Of a stretch of DNA of 64,000 nucleotides, positions 28,202-37,668 are shown in pieces (the first letter of the stretch is position 1; the number at the start of each line of letters is the position of its first letter). The stretch is taken from assembly GCF_000763135.2 (NCBI RefSeq), contig NZ_JRPR02000005.1:1-64000 (forward strand), written 5' to 3'. Made by a program: the position numbers and the translations under genes. The notes beneath the pieces were generated by a model, which had not been told where the DNA came from, searched no databases, and saw only the letters and a list, made by a program, of their open reading frames with translations. Origin of the DNA: Helicobacter jaachi (lineage in GTDB: Bacteria; Campylobacterota; Campylobacteria; Campylobacterales; Helicobacteraceae).

Positions 28202-28249
28202 GCGCGTGGGTTTTATGCGCATTATGTTTATGTTAAAAGCGAGCGCGCT

Positions 28250-29104
28250 ATGCTAGACTTTGCGCAAAGTATTGCAAATATCGCAAACAAACCCATTACA
28301 AAAGATTTTGGCTCTTTTAAATCACTGCTTAGTTTTGGTTATTACTGGCAGGCGCAAGATTTGGAGTATTTACAAGATTTAGGGCGCGAGATATTTATCC
28401 TGCACCCGCTTTTTGTGGATAAACACCTCTGCGCGGAGGACTTGCGCTATGAGATTGGCACAGAATTTGGCGTGGCGTGGCTTTTAGCCTATATGCTCAC
28501 TCCCCTTTTAGAAAATACTTCAAGCGCACTTAAAGATGTGCTAAAAACGCTAGATATTGGCTATTTGGCTTCAGAATCTAATATCGCCGAAGAGGAGCTA
28601 GAGGAGATAAGTGCGCACCTTCATATGCAATCCTTTGGCATAGTGCTAGGTAGCGAGCTAGCCGCGCATTTAAACGCGTCAGAAATAGCTCAAATTTTAG
28701 GCACGCTTGGCAAGTGCGAGGCTGTGCATTTCATCATGCCAGAGCTTACAGATTCTATAACGCCACAAATTATAGAATCTAGCGTGCGCTCTCAACTTAC
28801 AGCGTGCGAGGAGCTGCCAGAATCTAATGGGCATTATGTGTATATGCGCCCTTTTAGCGCACACGCCGCCGCACAGCAAGACTTGCCGCAAGCCGCACAA
28901 CTGCCACTTTTGCAATGCCCACCGCTTTTTGCCCCAGCACTTAAACTGCAAGATAATAAGCGCGTTAGGCTCTGTTTTGAGGGTAAGCAAATAGAGGCGC
29001 TCTGTATGCGTGCGCCGCAGTTAAAGGGGACTATTGCGCTTTTATACCTGCCGCAAGCGCAAATAAAGGGCTATCCGTATAGGCAAGTGGAAGTAAAAGT
29101 ATGA
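28250..29104 (+). CDS. Hypothetical protein, Leu/Glu/Ala-rich
   Basis: 284 residues from ATG 28250, 48 nt after yebC. No signal peptide, no membrane segment and no family I can name. Acidic helical first half (TSSALKDVLKTLDIGY, SNIAEEELEEISAHLHMQ), then LGSELAAHLNASEIAQILGTLG, and a C-terminal half with an Ala/Gln/Leu-rich stretch (AHAAAQQDLPQAAQLPLLQC) and RVRLCFEGKQIEALCM. In H. pylori pflA lies beside the nuo operon, so a link to atypical Nuo subunits is conceivable but not shown by any motif. Confidence 0.7.
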   Translation: MLDFAQSIANIANKPITKDFGSFKSLLSFGYYWQAQDLEYLQDLGREIFILHPLFVDKHLCAEDLRYEIGTEFGVAWLLAYMLTPLLENTSSALKDVLKTLDIGYLASESNIAEEELEEISAHLHMQSFGIVLGSELAAHLNASEIAQILGTLGKCEAVHFIMPELTDSITPQIIESSVRSQLTACEELPESNGHYVYMRPFSAHAAAQQDLPQAAQLPLLQCPPLFAPALKLQDNKRVRLCFEGKQIEALCMRAPQLKGTIALLYLPQAQIKGYPYRQVEVKV

Positions 29105-29249
29105 TGTCATTGTAGCTCTTGCAGGTGCTTAGTTTGCATTGTGTGCCATCATTGTGTGCAAGTGTGATAAAATCCTAGATTCTATATTTTATGGCTCAAA
29201 ATTTGCTTTAGCGTATTAAAAATTATGGCTTTTTAGCTTAGGAGTGTGC

Positions 29250-31613
29250 GTGCGAACATTGATTATAGCCCTGTGCTTGCCTTTTTATGCCTTTGCCCTT
29301 GATGTAACTATAAACTATGGCAAAGAGTTAAAAGAGCATTTTTCTGTGCTAAATATCGCCCACAAAGAGCCACTAGAATGCGCTGAAAACCGCGACACGC
29401 AAAATGTAGTCAAATATGTGGTTTGCTCCATTGAGCGCACGCCTATTGCGAGCTTTTCGCCTACAGAAACACTATTTTTTCGCTTTTGGAGTCGTGTAAT
29501 TGATGGCAGATTCTATCTTTATATCGAACCAAAGCATAAAATTAAGCTTTTTTCCACGCCGCATGATTTAAAAGGCACGACTACCATTACCAAAGAACAG
29601 CCAAAGCAAAGCCTTTCATGGCAAGTCATTGGCTATAAAAATGAAATCCCTTTCCTTAATGAACACGCCTATCAAAACAAGCCAAATGGCATTAATTTCC
29701 CCATAAAAATCATCAAAAATAAGGATTTATTTTTTAATGATTTAGATATTAATCGAGGACCGCTGCATTATGAGGAGGGCGAGGACTTTGCGGTATATAC
29801 GCAGATTAAGACACTTATGCAAAATCAAGCTTATATCGAGGCGGTTAAAGCCATTGATGAGACGCTTATTGCCTATCCTAAGAGTATTTTTACTAAAGAT
29901 TTGCTGCTATTTAGACTGCGCGCGCTAGAGCATTTTGATTCTGTAGAGAATAGCGATATGATAGTGGATATGGGGACTAAGTGGATTAAAAAATATCCCA
30001 CAGATTCTAATGTGCCAGAGGTGCTTTACTATCTTGGCAACGCCTATGCGGATATGCGCATTCCAGAGGAGGCAAAATATTATTTTGATAGAACTATTAG
30101 CGAATATCCTAAATCGCGCTATATGCCGCTTGCCAAAATGGCATTAGCCAAAAATTTCCACACCGGTGCGGACGCGAGTGTCGCCTCAAAGCTCTTTGCG
30201 CAAGCCTATCAAGAAGCTCCGGATTTAGATAGTGCGAGTGCTATTGCCATTGAGTGGAGCAAGGTAAGGCTACAAAACCACGATAAAGCACAAGCCCAAA
30301 AGCTTATGGAGACGATGTTTAAGGTAAATCCTAGCTACATTACCAAATATCCTATTAAAAATTATGATTTTTTAAAGCTTCTAGCAGAAGAGGGGCTTTA
30401 CCTCATCGCCGCGCAGCTTGGTGAGTATCTTTACAATAACCTTTTAAGCGATGATATTTCTAAGGAGGATTTGCTCAATAATGTAAGTCTATGGTATCAA
30501 GCCGCTAACGCACCGCACGATGCGCATAGGATTAATAAAGTATTTTTGCAAGATTTTGAGCATCGCCCAAAGGCTGATGAGATAAAAGATAGAGATGATA
30601 AACTGCTTTTTGCCCTAGCTCAAGATGAGAGCGCAGATTCTAAAATCCAAAAATATGATTATATCATTGAGCATTACACCAACTCGCCAGAGCAGGAAAA
30701 AGCCCTTGAGCTAAAGGCACAAACGCTCTTTGATGAAGGCAAATACACAGAAGTCATAGCCCTAAAAGACTACCTTAAGCACTCGCCTATTATCCCCAAA
30801 GCCTATGCTGCGGCTTTGCATAAAAATATCATAGATAAAGACTGCAAGGCAGCTTCAAGCACTTATCTTGCTTACACACAAGTAGAAGTAGAGGCAAATG
30901 ATAAAATGCCCCTTTTTGACTGCCTCTATTCTCTAGCGCTAAACTCGCAAGCCGCACAGGTCTCGCAGAATATGGCTGAAAATGCCAAAGATTTGCCCCA
31001 AAAGCTTGAGTGGCTCTACCGCGATAGCCTAAATGCCGCCAAACTTGGCGATAACAAAGGTGCTGCACGCGCAGGGAGGGACGCGCTGGAGCTGGCTAAA
31101 AGCCTAAAAAGCCGCTCGCACTATGATGTGGGCTTTACACTCTTTAATGCGCTTAATCAACTTGATGACAAAGAGGGCACGCTCAAAGCCTATGCATTTT
31201 TAAAGGAGAATGAGCCAAATAATCCCCAAATGCTAAGCGTTAATCTCACGCTTTTAAAAAGTGCTGAATTACAAAAAGATGAACTAGGCATTGAAATCTA
31301 TGCTAAAGATATTTTGCGCCTGCAGGGCATTACAGGCAATAGCGCGGATTCTCCATATGTGGATTTTGCGCTCATTCAAAGCTACATTCGCACACAGCGC
31401 ACTAATGAGGCTTTGAGCCTACTTGATGATTTATTGCAAAAAGATATAAATGATGATAATAAGCAAAAAGCCCTCTATCTCAAAGGCTCGCTGCTTAAAA
31501 GCACGCAGCAAGACGCCACGCCTGCCTTTGAGCAATGCCGATTAATCGCACATGAGGGGGCGTGGAAAAATCTTTGCGTGCAGGCTTTGGGCATTATTCA
31601 GGGCAATCAATAG
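29250..31613 (+). CDS. pflA: PflA-like TPR motility protein
   Basis: 787 residues from GTG 29250 (AGGAG 5 nt upstream; GTG 29244 is also possible). A signal peptide (MRTLIIALCLPFYAFA) is followed by a beta-rich N-terminal domain (20-170), then TPR-type helical repeats from about 190 to the end (AYIEAVKAIDETLIAYPKS; VPEVLYYLGNAYADMRIPEE; AKYYFDRTISEYPKSRYMPL). Length and architecture match PflA of Campylobacter and Helicobacter, a periplasmic flagellar-motor scaffold required for rotation. The assignment rests on architecture, not alignment. Confidence 0.78.
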   Translation: MRTLIIALCLPFYAFALDVTINYGKELKEHFSVLNIAHKEPLECAENRDTQNVVKYVVCSIERTPIASFSPTETLFFRFWSRVIDGRFYLYIEPKHKIKLFSTPHDLKGTTTITKEQPKQSLSWQVIGYKNEIPFLNEHAYQNKPNGINFPIKIIKNKDLFFNDLDINRGPLHYEEGEDFAVYTQIKTLMQNQAYIEAVKAIDETLIAYPKSIFTKDLLLFRLRALEHFDSVENSDMIVDMGTKWIKKYPTDSNVPEVLYYLGNAYADMRIPEEAKYYFDRTISEYPKSRYMPLAKMALAKNFHTGADASVASKLFAQAYQEAPDLDSASAIAIEWSKVRLQNHDKAQAQKLMETMFKVNPSYITKYPIKNYDFLKLLAEEGLYLIAAQLGEYLYNNLLSDDISKEDLLNNVSLWYQAANAPHDAHRINKVFLQDFEHRPKADEIKDRDDKLLFALAQDESADSKIQKYDYIIEHYTNSPEQEKALELKAQTLFDEGKYTEVIALKDYLKHSPIIPKAYAAALHKNIIDKDCKAASSTYLAYTQVEVEANDKMPLFDCLYSLALNSQAAQVSQNMAENAKDLPQKLEWLYRDSLNAAKLGDNKGAARAGRDALELAKSLKSRSHYDVGFTLFNALNQLDDKEGTLKAYAFLKENEPNNPQMLSVNLTLLKSAELQKDELGIEIYAKDILRLQGITGNSADSPYVDFALIQSYIRTQRTNEALSLLDDLLQKDINDDNKQKALYLKGSLLKSTQQDATPAFEQCRLIAHEGAWKNLCVQALGIIQGNQ

Positions 31614-31680
31614 GCGCGCAAATAGTAAAAATAAAAGCGCGCAAATTACGGCGCTAAAAAGCAAAGTTAAGGAAGCAAAT

Positions 31681-32484
31681 ATGTATAACTTCACTCAAGA
31701 GCAGTTAAGGCGATACGCGCGGCATTTTAGCCTAAAAGAATGTGGCTTTAAGGGGCAGGAGAAAATTATAGAATCTAAAGTGCTTGTCATCGGTGCAGGT
31801 GGGCTTGGCTCACCTGTGGCGCTTTATTTGGCAGCGGCTGGCGTGGGGGAGATTGGCATTATTGATGATGATAGCATAGATTTAAGCAATTTGCAGCGCC
31901 AAATCCTGCACACTACGCAAGAAATTGGCACGCCAAAGATAGAATCTGCGCATAAAAAACTAAGTGCACTCAATCCACATATCACCATAACGCCCTACCA
32001 CACGAGGCTAACTGCGAGTAATGCGCTAGAGATTTTTGCGCGATATGATGTAATTGTCGATGGGGTGGATAATTTTGCCACAAAGTTTCTCATAAACGAC
32101 GCGTGCGTACTGCTTGAGAAGCCTTATAGTTATGGGGGGATTTTGCGCTTTGCAGGGCAGAGCATGAGCATTAAGCCAAAGCAAAGCGCGTGCTATGCGT
32201 GCGTTTTTAATGCTCCTCCGCCTGAAGGAAGTGTGCCAAACTGCGCGCAAGCGGGGGTTTTTGGCGCGGTGGCTGGTATGCTAGGCACTATTCAAGCCGC
32301 TGAAGTGCTAAAAATTATTACCGGCATTGGCACGCCTTTGTATAATGAGCTTTTAAGCTTTGATGCGTTGGAGATGAATTTTCGCAAAATTGCCTTAAAG
32401 CAAAATCCGCAATGCCGCGTTTGTGGCAAAAATGGCATTACGACTTTGCAAGATTACACGCCCACACACTGCGCGATGCTGTAG
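31681..32484 (+). CDS. MoeB/ThiF-family adenylyltransferase
   Basis: 267 residues from ATG 31681 (AAGGAAG upstream). E1-like fold: VLVIGAGGLGSPVALYLAAAGVG, DDDSIDLSNLQRQILH with the adenylation arginine, and DGVDNFATKFLINDAC. Zinc cysteine pairs CYAC and CRVC are present. It adenylates the C-terminal glycine of a small sulfur carrier, MoaD (molybdopterin) or ThiS (thiamine). MoeB and ThiF cannot be separated by motif; thiC is 23 kb away. It follows pflA by 67 nt. Confidence 0.88.
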   Translation: MYNFTQEQLRRYARHFSLKECGFKGQEKIIESKVLVIGAGGLGSPVALYLAAAGVGEIGIIDDDSIDLSNLQRQILHTTQEIGTPKIESAHKKLSALNPHITITPYHTRLTASNALEIFARYDVIVDGVDNFATKFLINDACVLLEKPYSYGGILRFAGQSMSIKPKQSACYACVFNAPPPEGSVPNCAQAGVFGAVAGMLGTIQAAEVLKIITGIGTPLYNELLSFDALEMNFRKIALKQNPQCRVCGKNGITTLQDYTPTHCAML

Positions 32485-32820
32485 GATTATGCAATTAGTG
32501 CGACACTTGCGGCATTGGCAACAAAATATCTACGATAAAAACTTAAAAATACACAATCATAAAAGGAGAAAGTTACAAACAGTGAAGAAGTTCCATACCC
32601 CCAGCATCATATCTAGTATGAAGGCTTACGGAGGGATTTCGGCGGCATTCTAACATAAATTATGCTAAAATGAGCATAAACTTTATAAATATGAAAATTA
32701 TGCATATATGAAATATTAAATTTCATAAGTAAGGATTTATCCTGCTATGCCAAGGCTACTAACGCAGATTAAATAAGCCCAAACCCTACCTAATTTACAG
32801 AATCTACTCCCCAAAAGGTG
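32485..32820. other. Spacer without a supported gene
   Basis: 336 nt between the convergent moeB-like and glf genes. It holds a possible 23-codon frame from GTG 32582 to TAA 32651-32653 (MKKFHTPSIISSMKAYGGIS...), with AAGGAG about 13 nt upstream, too far for confidence, and otherwise AT-rich sequence. One AGAATCT copy occurs near 32800. No RNA or hairpin recognised. Confidence 0.5.
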
Positions 32821-33921
32821 CTAAAGTTGCGCAAAAATATCTAGCGCCCTAGCGATAACCTTATCCATATCATAGTAAGCATACTCCCCTAGCCGCCCAA
32901 TAAAATGCACCCTAGCATCTTGCTCGCGCGCCTTTTTGGTGTATGCCTCATACAGCGCGCTAGTGTGAGCGTTTGGCACAGGATAGTATCGCTCTAATCC
33001 CCTAGCCCACGCCTTAGGATACTCAAAGCTTACAATCGTATGAGGCGTTTTAGCGTCTAAAAAATATTTATATTCGCCTATGCGCGTGTAGTCGTAGTTG
33101 TTTGGATAATTAATCACCGCCCCACTTTGGAAATACTCCCTTTCAAAGCGCACAAAGTCAAATTCCAAGCTTCGATAGGGCAGCTCGCCCAACGCATAGT
33201 CAAAATACTCATCAATCCCACCACTATAAAAAATCCTATCAAAGCCTTTTACAAAGCTAGATTCTAAATCCTTAAAATCACAGCCTAGCTCCAGCTCTAT
33301 AAGCTCGCTCGCGCACATATTTTGGCACATCTTGCTATAGCCCTCAAGCGGAATGCCCTGAAATCTATCTTGAAAATAGCTATTATCTTTGCTCACATAA
33401 ATAGGGACGCGCTTGAATACGCTTTCACTCAACTCTTCAGGCGTGCATTGCCACTGCTTAAGCGTGTAATGCAAAAAGACTTTTTCATAAATAAACTCGC
33501 TCAAAAATGCTAATTCTTTGACTTTTTTAAGCTCTAAAATTGACACTTTTTGCCCATATTGGTAGTGTTTAAGCAGGCTAGATTCTATATTTTGCGCCAT
33601 TTGTGTGGGGAAAAGCATATATAAGGAGTTAAGATTAAAAGGCACAGGCACGAACTGCCCATCAATTAGGGCTTTGACTTGGTGCATATAAGGATAAAAG
33701 CGCGCAAAGCCATTGACATACTGCCATACCCTTAAATCATTTGTGTGAAAGATATGCGTGCCATACTTATGCACCAAAATGCCGCCCTCATCATAATCAT
33801 ACACATTCCCACCGATGTGATTACGCCTATCGATAACCACCACGCGCTCGCCCTTTACATTTGCTAGCCGCTCGGCTAATGTCAGCCCGCTTAACCCCGC
33901 TCCAACGATTAGATTTCTCAC
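32821..33921 (-). CDS. glf: Glf, UDP-galactopyranose mutase
   Basis: 366 residues. FAD-binding start NLIVGAGLSGLTLAERLA, then DRRNHIGGNVYDYDE, VHKYGTHIFHTND, FVPVPFNLNSLY, the KQWQCTPEELSESVFKRVPI block and the C-terminal HFIGRLGEYAYYDMDKVI. It converts UDP-Galp to UDP-Galf, implying galactofuranose in the surface glycan. Last gene of a minus-strand group (DUF4422 genes, ligase-like, GT2, glf). Confidence 0.96.
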   Translation of the reverse strand: MRNLIVGAGLSGLTLAERLANVKGERVVVIDRRNHIGGNVYDYDEGGILVHKYGTHIFHTNDLRVWQYVNGFARFYPYMHQVKALIDGQFVPVPFNLNSLYMLFPTQMAQNIESSLLKHYQYGQKVSILELKKVKELAFLSEFIYEKVFLHYTLKQWQCTPEELSESVFKRVPIYVSKDNSYFQDRFQGIPLEGYSKMCQNMCASELIELELGCDFKDLESSFVKGFDRIFYSGGIDEYFDYALGELPYRSLEFDFVRFEREYFQSGAVINYPNNYDYTRIGEYKYFLDAKTPHTIVSFEYPKAWARGLERYYPVPNAHTSALYEAYTKKAREQDARVHFIGRLGEYAYYDMDKVIARALDIFAQL

Positions 33922-33945
33922 CTTTGCTCCTTGTTTTAGTGGTAA

Positions 33946-34011
33946 CTAAATTTCGCCATTCTTAAGAGCCTTTAGCTCCTTGTCGCTTAAATGTTCTAAA
34001 ATTAAAGTCAT
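33946..34011 (-). CDS. Possible 21-residue peptide or gene remnant
   Basis: ATG at 34011 with AAGGA about 7 nt upstream opens a frame encoding MTLILEHLSDKELKALKNGE plus one residue, ending TAG 33946. It lies between the GT2 gene and glf on their strand. The charged helical character is coding-like, but the length allows no family call; it may be a relic of a deleted gene. Confidence 0.3.
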   Translation of the reverse strand: MTLILEHLSDKELKALKNGEI

Positions 34012-34102
34012 TGCCAATCCTTATAGTAAATTTTGTAATCATACAACACTTTGAAAAACGCCTCCTTTGCCCAATTACGCTTAAACAGATTCTATAAGAT
34101 TT

Positions 34103-35251
34103 TTACTGCACTTCCCTTTTGCTATATTTTTTATCTATCACAACCCACCCAAAAAGCACCATTTTATATTCGTGCTTTAGTGGGCGGATACGAATACACA
34201 CGCACTGCCTAAGAAACATATAACCCCCTATAATTATTCTGCCCAATGCTATAAGCACTCGCCCAAAAGCAGTTTGTGAAATCTTTTTTAAGTCCGCATT
34301 GTTCATTATCGCTTGATTTATACTTTCAAAAGTCGCTTCAAAGCCTAATTCATTACATATAAGTGGTGTTTTATCTAATTGATTTTTATCGCGCATAAAA
34401 TTTAATACATTATTAAGTATGATAAAGGACTGCACCAACCCCCTGCCCTCTTTTAGCAATACATCATTTAGCCTATGTGCAGCAACCTTAACGCGCTCAT
34501 AAGTTAAATCATAAAGTATGGGTAAATGATTATTTTGCGCCATAATTAATATATCCATTAAGCCTCTTGTTTGGTCATTCCACGCTTTTTTGTCCCATTT
34601 TTCAATCCTTTGATGTCCCACACGATAGCAGTAAGTAATATCTGTAAGTGCATAGAATCTCTGCGCGGCTAACATTACTTTTACAAAAAATACAGGGTCT
34701 TCATATTTTTTGTAATGCGGAAAAGTAATTCCACTATCTCGTAGCAAACTGCGCTTATAAATAAATCGCGTAAATCCAAAATCAAATTGCCAATCTCGAT
34801 AGGCTATAAATCCCTCTTGCGCAAAAGTATAGCCAAAAAATTCTCTGCCAAATTGCGTAATAATCTCTCCCTTTCTATACTCGCTAAAGCACCCTCCACA
34901 AATAAGCGCACGATTTTCATTCGCCTTAGTGTAGAGTAATTCAATAATATAAGCGTTTGGGAAAAAATCATCAGGGTCAATAAAATAAATATACGCTCCG
35001 CTTGCTTTCTCTAACCCTACATTCCTCGCATACGCCGCGCCTTTATTTGCCTGCTCAAAGTAGCAAATGCGCCCATCTTTACGCGCATAATCCTGCGCGA
35101 TTGCGCCACTTTCATCGGTGCTGCCATCATTTACTAAAATAATCTCTAAATTTGTATGACTTTGATTAATTATAGAATCTAAGCACTCGCGCAAATAATC
35201 TTGCACATTATAAATTGGCACAATGATTGAGACTTTGCCCTCTTGCTTCAT
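34103..35251 (-). CDS. GT2-family glycosyltransferase
   Basis: 382 residues. GT-A fold: VSIIVPIYNVQDYLRECLDS, ILVNDGSTDESGAIAQ, QANKGAAYARNVGLEKASG and the metal-binding YIYFIDPDDFF. The C-terminal half (200-380) is helical, with a hydrophobic stretch near 335-355 (GRVLIALGRIIIGGYMFL) that may attach it to the membrane. It should transfer a sugar during surface-glycan assembly; donor and acceptor are unknown. It overlaps the upstream ligase-like gene by 4 nt. Confidence 0.92.
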   Translation of the reverse strand: MKQEGKVSIIVPIYNVQDYLRECLDSIINQSHTNLEIILVNDGSTDESGAIAQDYARKDGRICYFEQANKGAAYARNVGLEKASGAYIYFIDPDDFFPNAYIIELLYTKANENRALICGGCFSEYRKGEIITQFGREFFGYTFAQEGFIAYRDWQFDFGFTRFIYKRSLLRDSGITFPHYKKYEDPVFFVKVMLAAQRFYALTDITYCYRVGHQRIEKWDKKAWNDQTRGLMDILIMAQNNHLPILYDLTYERVKVAAHRLNDVLLKEGRGLVQSFIILNNVLNFMRDKNQLDKTPLICNELGFEATFESINQAIMNNADLKKISQTAFGRVLIALGRIIIGGYMFLRQCVCIRIRPLKHEYKMVLFGWVVIDKKYSKREVQ

Positions 35252-36747
35252 TTTTTACGCCTCGCACTTGTATTTATCGCAAGAAACATACCAAGTAGCA
35301 TAAAGCCTAGATTCTGTCCTGCGCGATTTGGCAATGCATCAAAGAAATTGCCCACAATAAGCCCTATGCTAAAAATAGCAAAGCCCAGCACAAAAATGCG
35401 CCTAGATTCTATATAGCGCACAGAATCTACGCCGCGTGGGCGTGTAGCTGCAAAATAAATTTTATACCCTCTTAGCAAAATCCACGCAAAAAGCCAGCCC
35501 ATAAGCATAAAGCCAACTAACCCCAGCTCAAACCACGCATACAAAAAGCCATTATGATTTGTCCAATAAAATGGCAAAATGCTCCCGTCCTCAAAGATAG
35601 AAATATAATAAGGCAAATTTTTAGAATCTTGCCCAAAAATGCGCACAATATTCTTAGCAAAAAGCACCAATCCATAGCCATTTGGGCGCAAAGGATTATC
35701 CATAATGCCAAGATAAGTTGATTTGCTCATAGCAATGCGATTAAGCGAGCTATGCTCCCACACAATATGACTATCTTTAGGGAAAGATTGTGGCATACAT
35801 CGCCGCTCTCCATACGGGGTATTCCACACAATGCAATTTGGGTCAAACTTCCCCATTTCAGCAGGCGATAGCTCCCATACTTTAAGCAATACATGCAGTT
35901 TGCCATATATGTTAAATCTATCGCTTAAATGCGCGCTAAAAAAGTAAAATCCACACGCCAAGGCTATAGTGCCACACAGCACGCAGGGTAAAATCACGCG
36001 CTTATATTTATAATGAGCCAAGCACGCCGCTGCTACACACATTGCAGCATAAGCCACATATAGAAATCTTGTGCTTAGGCACACGCAAGCGGCTATATTG
36101 ATTATAAGCAAAATAACGCCCACAAGCCTATATTGTGCAAATATAGCCAAACTCACGCTAAAAGATAATATTAAGAAAAACGCATATCCTGTTTGCGCCT
36201 CGCTAAAAAACTTAGGCATAGCGCGATACACGCCTATAAAATCCCATAAACTCGTATGCTTAACATTTCCAGCTTTAGAATCTGCATACAGCACAAAATC
36301 TATGATAGTTAAAATAGGTTGAAGCATTATAAGTATGGCTAAAAGATACAAAAAAATAGCGCGCGCCTTAGAATCTAGCGCATAAAAATACATCGCCACT
36401 GCGCACATAAATATAAAAGGCTCAAGCAAAAATCGCCTCATATAAAGCAGGCTTAACCCCCTATCAGCACTAAAATATAAAGACACAAAGCCAAAAGCGA
36501 TAATCCCACAAAGCATAAAAAGCGCATATTTAGAATCTAGCGCCAAAAATGTAAGATGTATTTTTTTCACAAAGCATAAAATGCAAGTAGAAAGAAAGGC
36601 TGCATATAAAAGATTAATGCCATATTTATGATAGATATTTGGCTTTAAAGTCGGCTCGCCTGTGCAAAGCAGCGCAATACCTCCAAGAAATAGCGCACCT
36701 GTAATAATGTAAAGTGTAGAAATAGATTTAGATTCTATAGGCTGCAT
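35248..36747 (-). CDS. O-antigen ligase / polymerase-like (WaaL/Wzy) membrane protein
   Basis: 499 residues with about ten to twelve membrane segments and one large periplasmic loop (about 270-400, containing WNTPYGERRCMPQSFPKDSH and NRIAMSKSTYLGIMDNPLRP). This is the architecture of the Wzy_C/O-antigen ligase family. It either ligates glycan to lipid A-core or polymerises repeats; sequence alone does not decide. Translationally coupled: it abuts the upstream DUF4422 gene directly and overlaps the GT2 gene by ATGA. Confidence 0.85.
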   Translation of the reverse strand: MQPIESKSISTLYIITGALFLGGIALLCTGEPTLKPNIYHKYGINLLYAAFLSTCILCFVKKIHLTFLALDSKYALFMLCGIIAFGFVSLYFSADRGLSLLYMRRFLLEPFIFMCAVAMYFYALDSKARAIFLYLLAILIMLQPILTIIDFVLYADSKAGNVKHTSLWDFIGVYRAMPKFFSEAQTGYAFFLILSFSVSLAIFAQYRLVGVILLIINIAACVCLSTRFLYVAYAAMCVAAACLAHYKYKRVILPCVLCGTIALACGFYFFSAHLSDRFNIYGKLHVLLKVWELSPAEMGKFDPNCIVWNTPYGERRCMPQSFPKDSHIVWEHSSLNRIAMSKSTYLGIMDNPLRPNGYGLVLFAKNIVRIFGQDSKNLPYYISIFEDGSILPFYWTNHNGFLYAWFELGLVGFMLMGWLFAWILLRGYKIYFAATRPRGVDSVRYIESRRIFVLGFAIFSIGLIVGNFFDALPNRAGQNLGFMLLGMFLAINTSARRKK

Positions 36748-37668
36748 TTATTGATATAGCGGCTTTTTTAGGATTCTTAGTTTGCCAACATAAAAGCGCT
36801 TGATGTTACCATCAGGCACCCAGCCAAACCATGGGCGATTATCTTTAAACTGCCATGCGCGATAGGTGGTTTTGCGCGTAAATGAAGTAGTAACTTTATA
36901 GACAATAAACACATTAAGCAGCCGCTCTGCCATAAAGCCATAGATTCTTTGTTGATATGGTGTATGAAATATTATATCTGTGCGTTTTTGTGTTTCAAAC
37001 AATACAGAGAATAAAAACTCACAATACTCAAAATACAAATCCTTTTTCATAATAAACAAATTCCACCAGCTAAGACTCTGTCCGCGCGTGAAAAATACCT
37101 TTTGTATCGCCTCCTCATAATGCGGATACATCTCTCTAATCACTTCGAGTAATATATCTAAGTCTTTTTGATGATGGTCGCGCGCGTAAATTTCGTATTG
37201 ATTTAAATAGCGCGAAGTATGCCAGCCACCGCCTACAACAATTCTATCGGCTGAAATAATATCTGCATTTTTTAGTCTAGATTCTATATTTTGCTGCGTT
37301 AGGGCAAATTTTTTCATCATTTTATGCGGAGTAATGCGCATAAAATTTACATCACAAATTTTTTTAGGCTTAATCGTGCCACTCAAATCCAACGCGCGCC
37401 GATAGTGAAACAGCCCATACACATCAGCTTGCATATTTTTCCACGCCCAATACATCGCCGTAAGCTCGCAAAAGTAGGGATTTAAATGGCTAATATGCTC
37501 CCCGCTATCATCATATAAAAGCTTTGCGCCTGCCTTTTGGCAGAGTGAATGCAAACTTTGCTTAACCTCACTGCTTGCTTGCTTTGCGCCTAAAAGTATG
37601 GGCTGCAGGATTTGATTTGCGATGATGGGCTGGGGTTTGTGATAGCACACAAGGATTTTGATATTCAT
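36748..37668 (-). CDS. DUF4422 putative glycosyltransferase, intact paralogue
   Basis: 306 residues, AAAGGAGCAGT before the ATG. Begins MNIKILVCYHKPQPIIANQ; the family core LNPYFCELTAMYWAWKN and YGLFHYRRALD is present, then a C-terminal YQQRIYGFMAERLLNVFIVY. DUF4422 proteins are glycosyltransferase-like enzymes of LPS and capsule loci, with biochemistry little studied. Paralogous to the phase-variable gene immediately upstream, from which it probably arose by tandem duplication. Confidence 0.9.
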   Translation of the reverse strand: MNIKILVCYHKPQPIIANQILQPILLGAKQASSEVKQSLHSLCQKAGAKLLYDDSGEHISHLNPYFCELTAMYWAWKNMQADVYGLFHYRRALDLSGTIKPKKICDVNFMRITPHKMMKKFALTQQNIESRLKNADIISADRIVVGGGWHTSRYLNQYEIYARDHHQKDLDILLEVIREMYPHYEEAIQKVFFTRGQSLSWWNLFIMKKDLYFEYCEFLFSVLFETQKRTDIIFHTPYQQRIYGFMAERLLNVFIVYKVTTSFTRKTTYRAWQFKDNRPWFGWVPDGNIKRFYVGKLRILKKPLYQ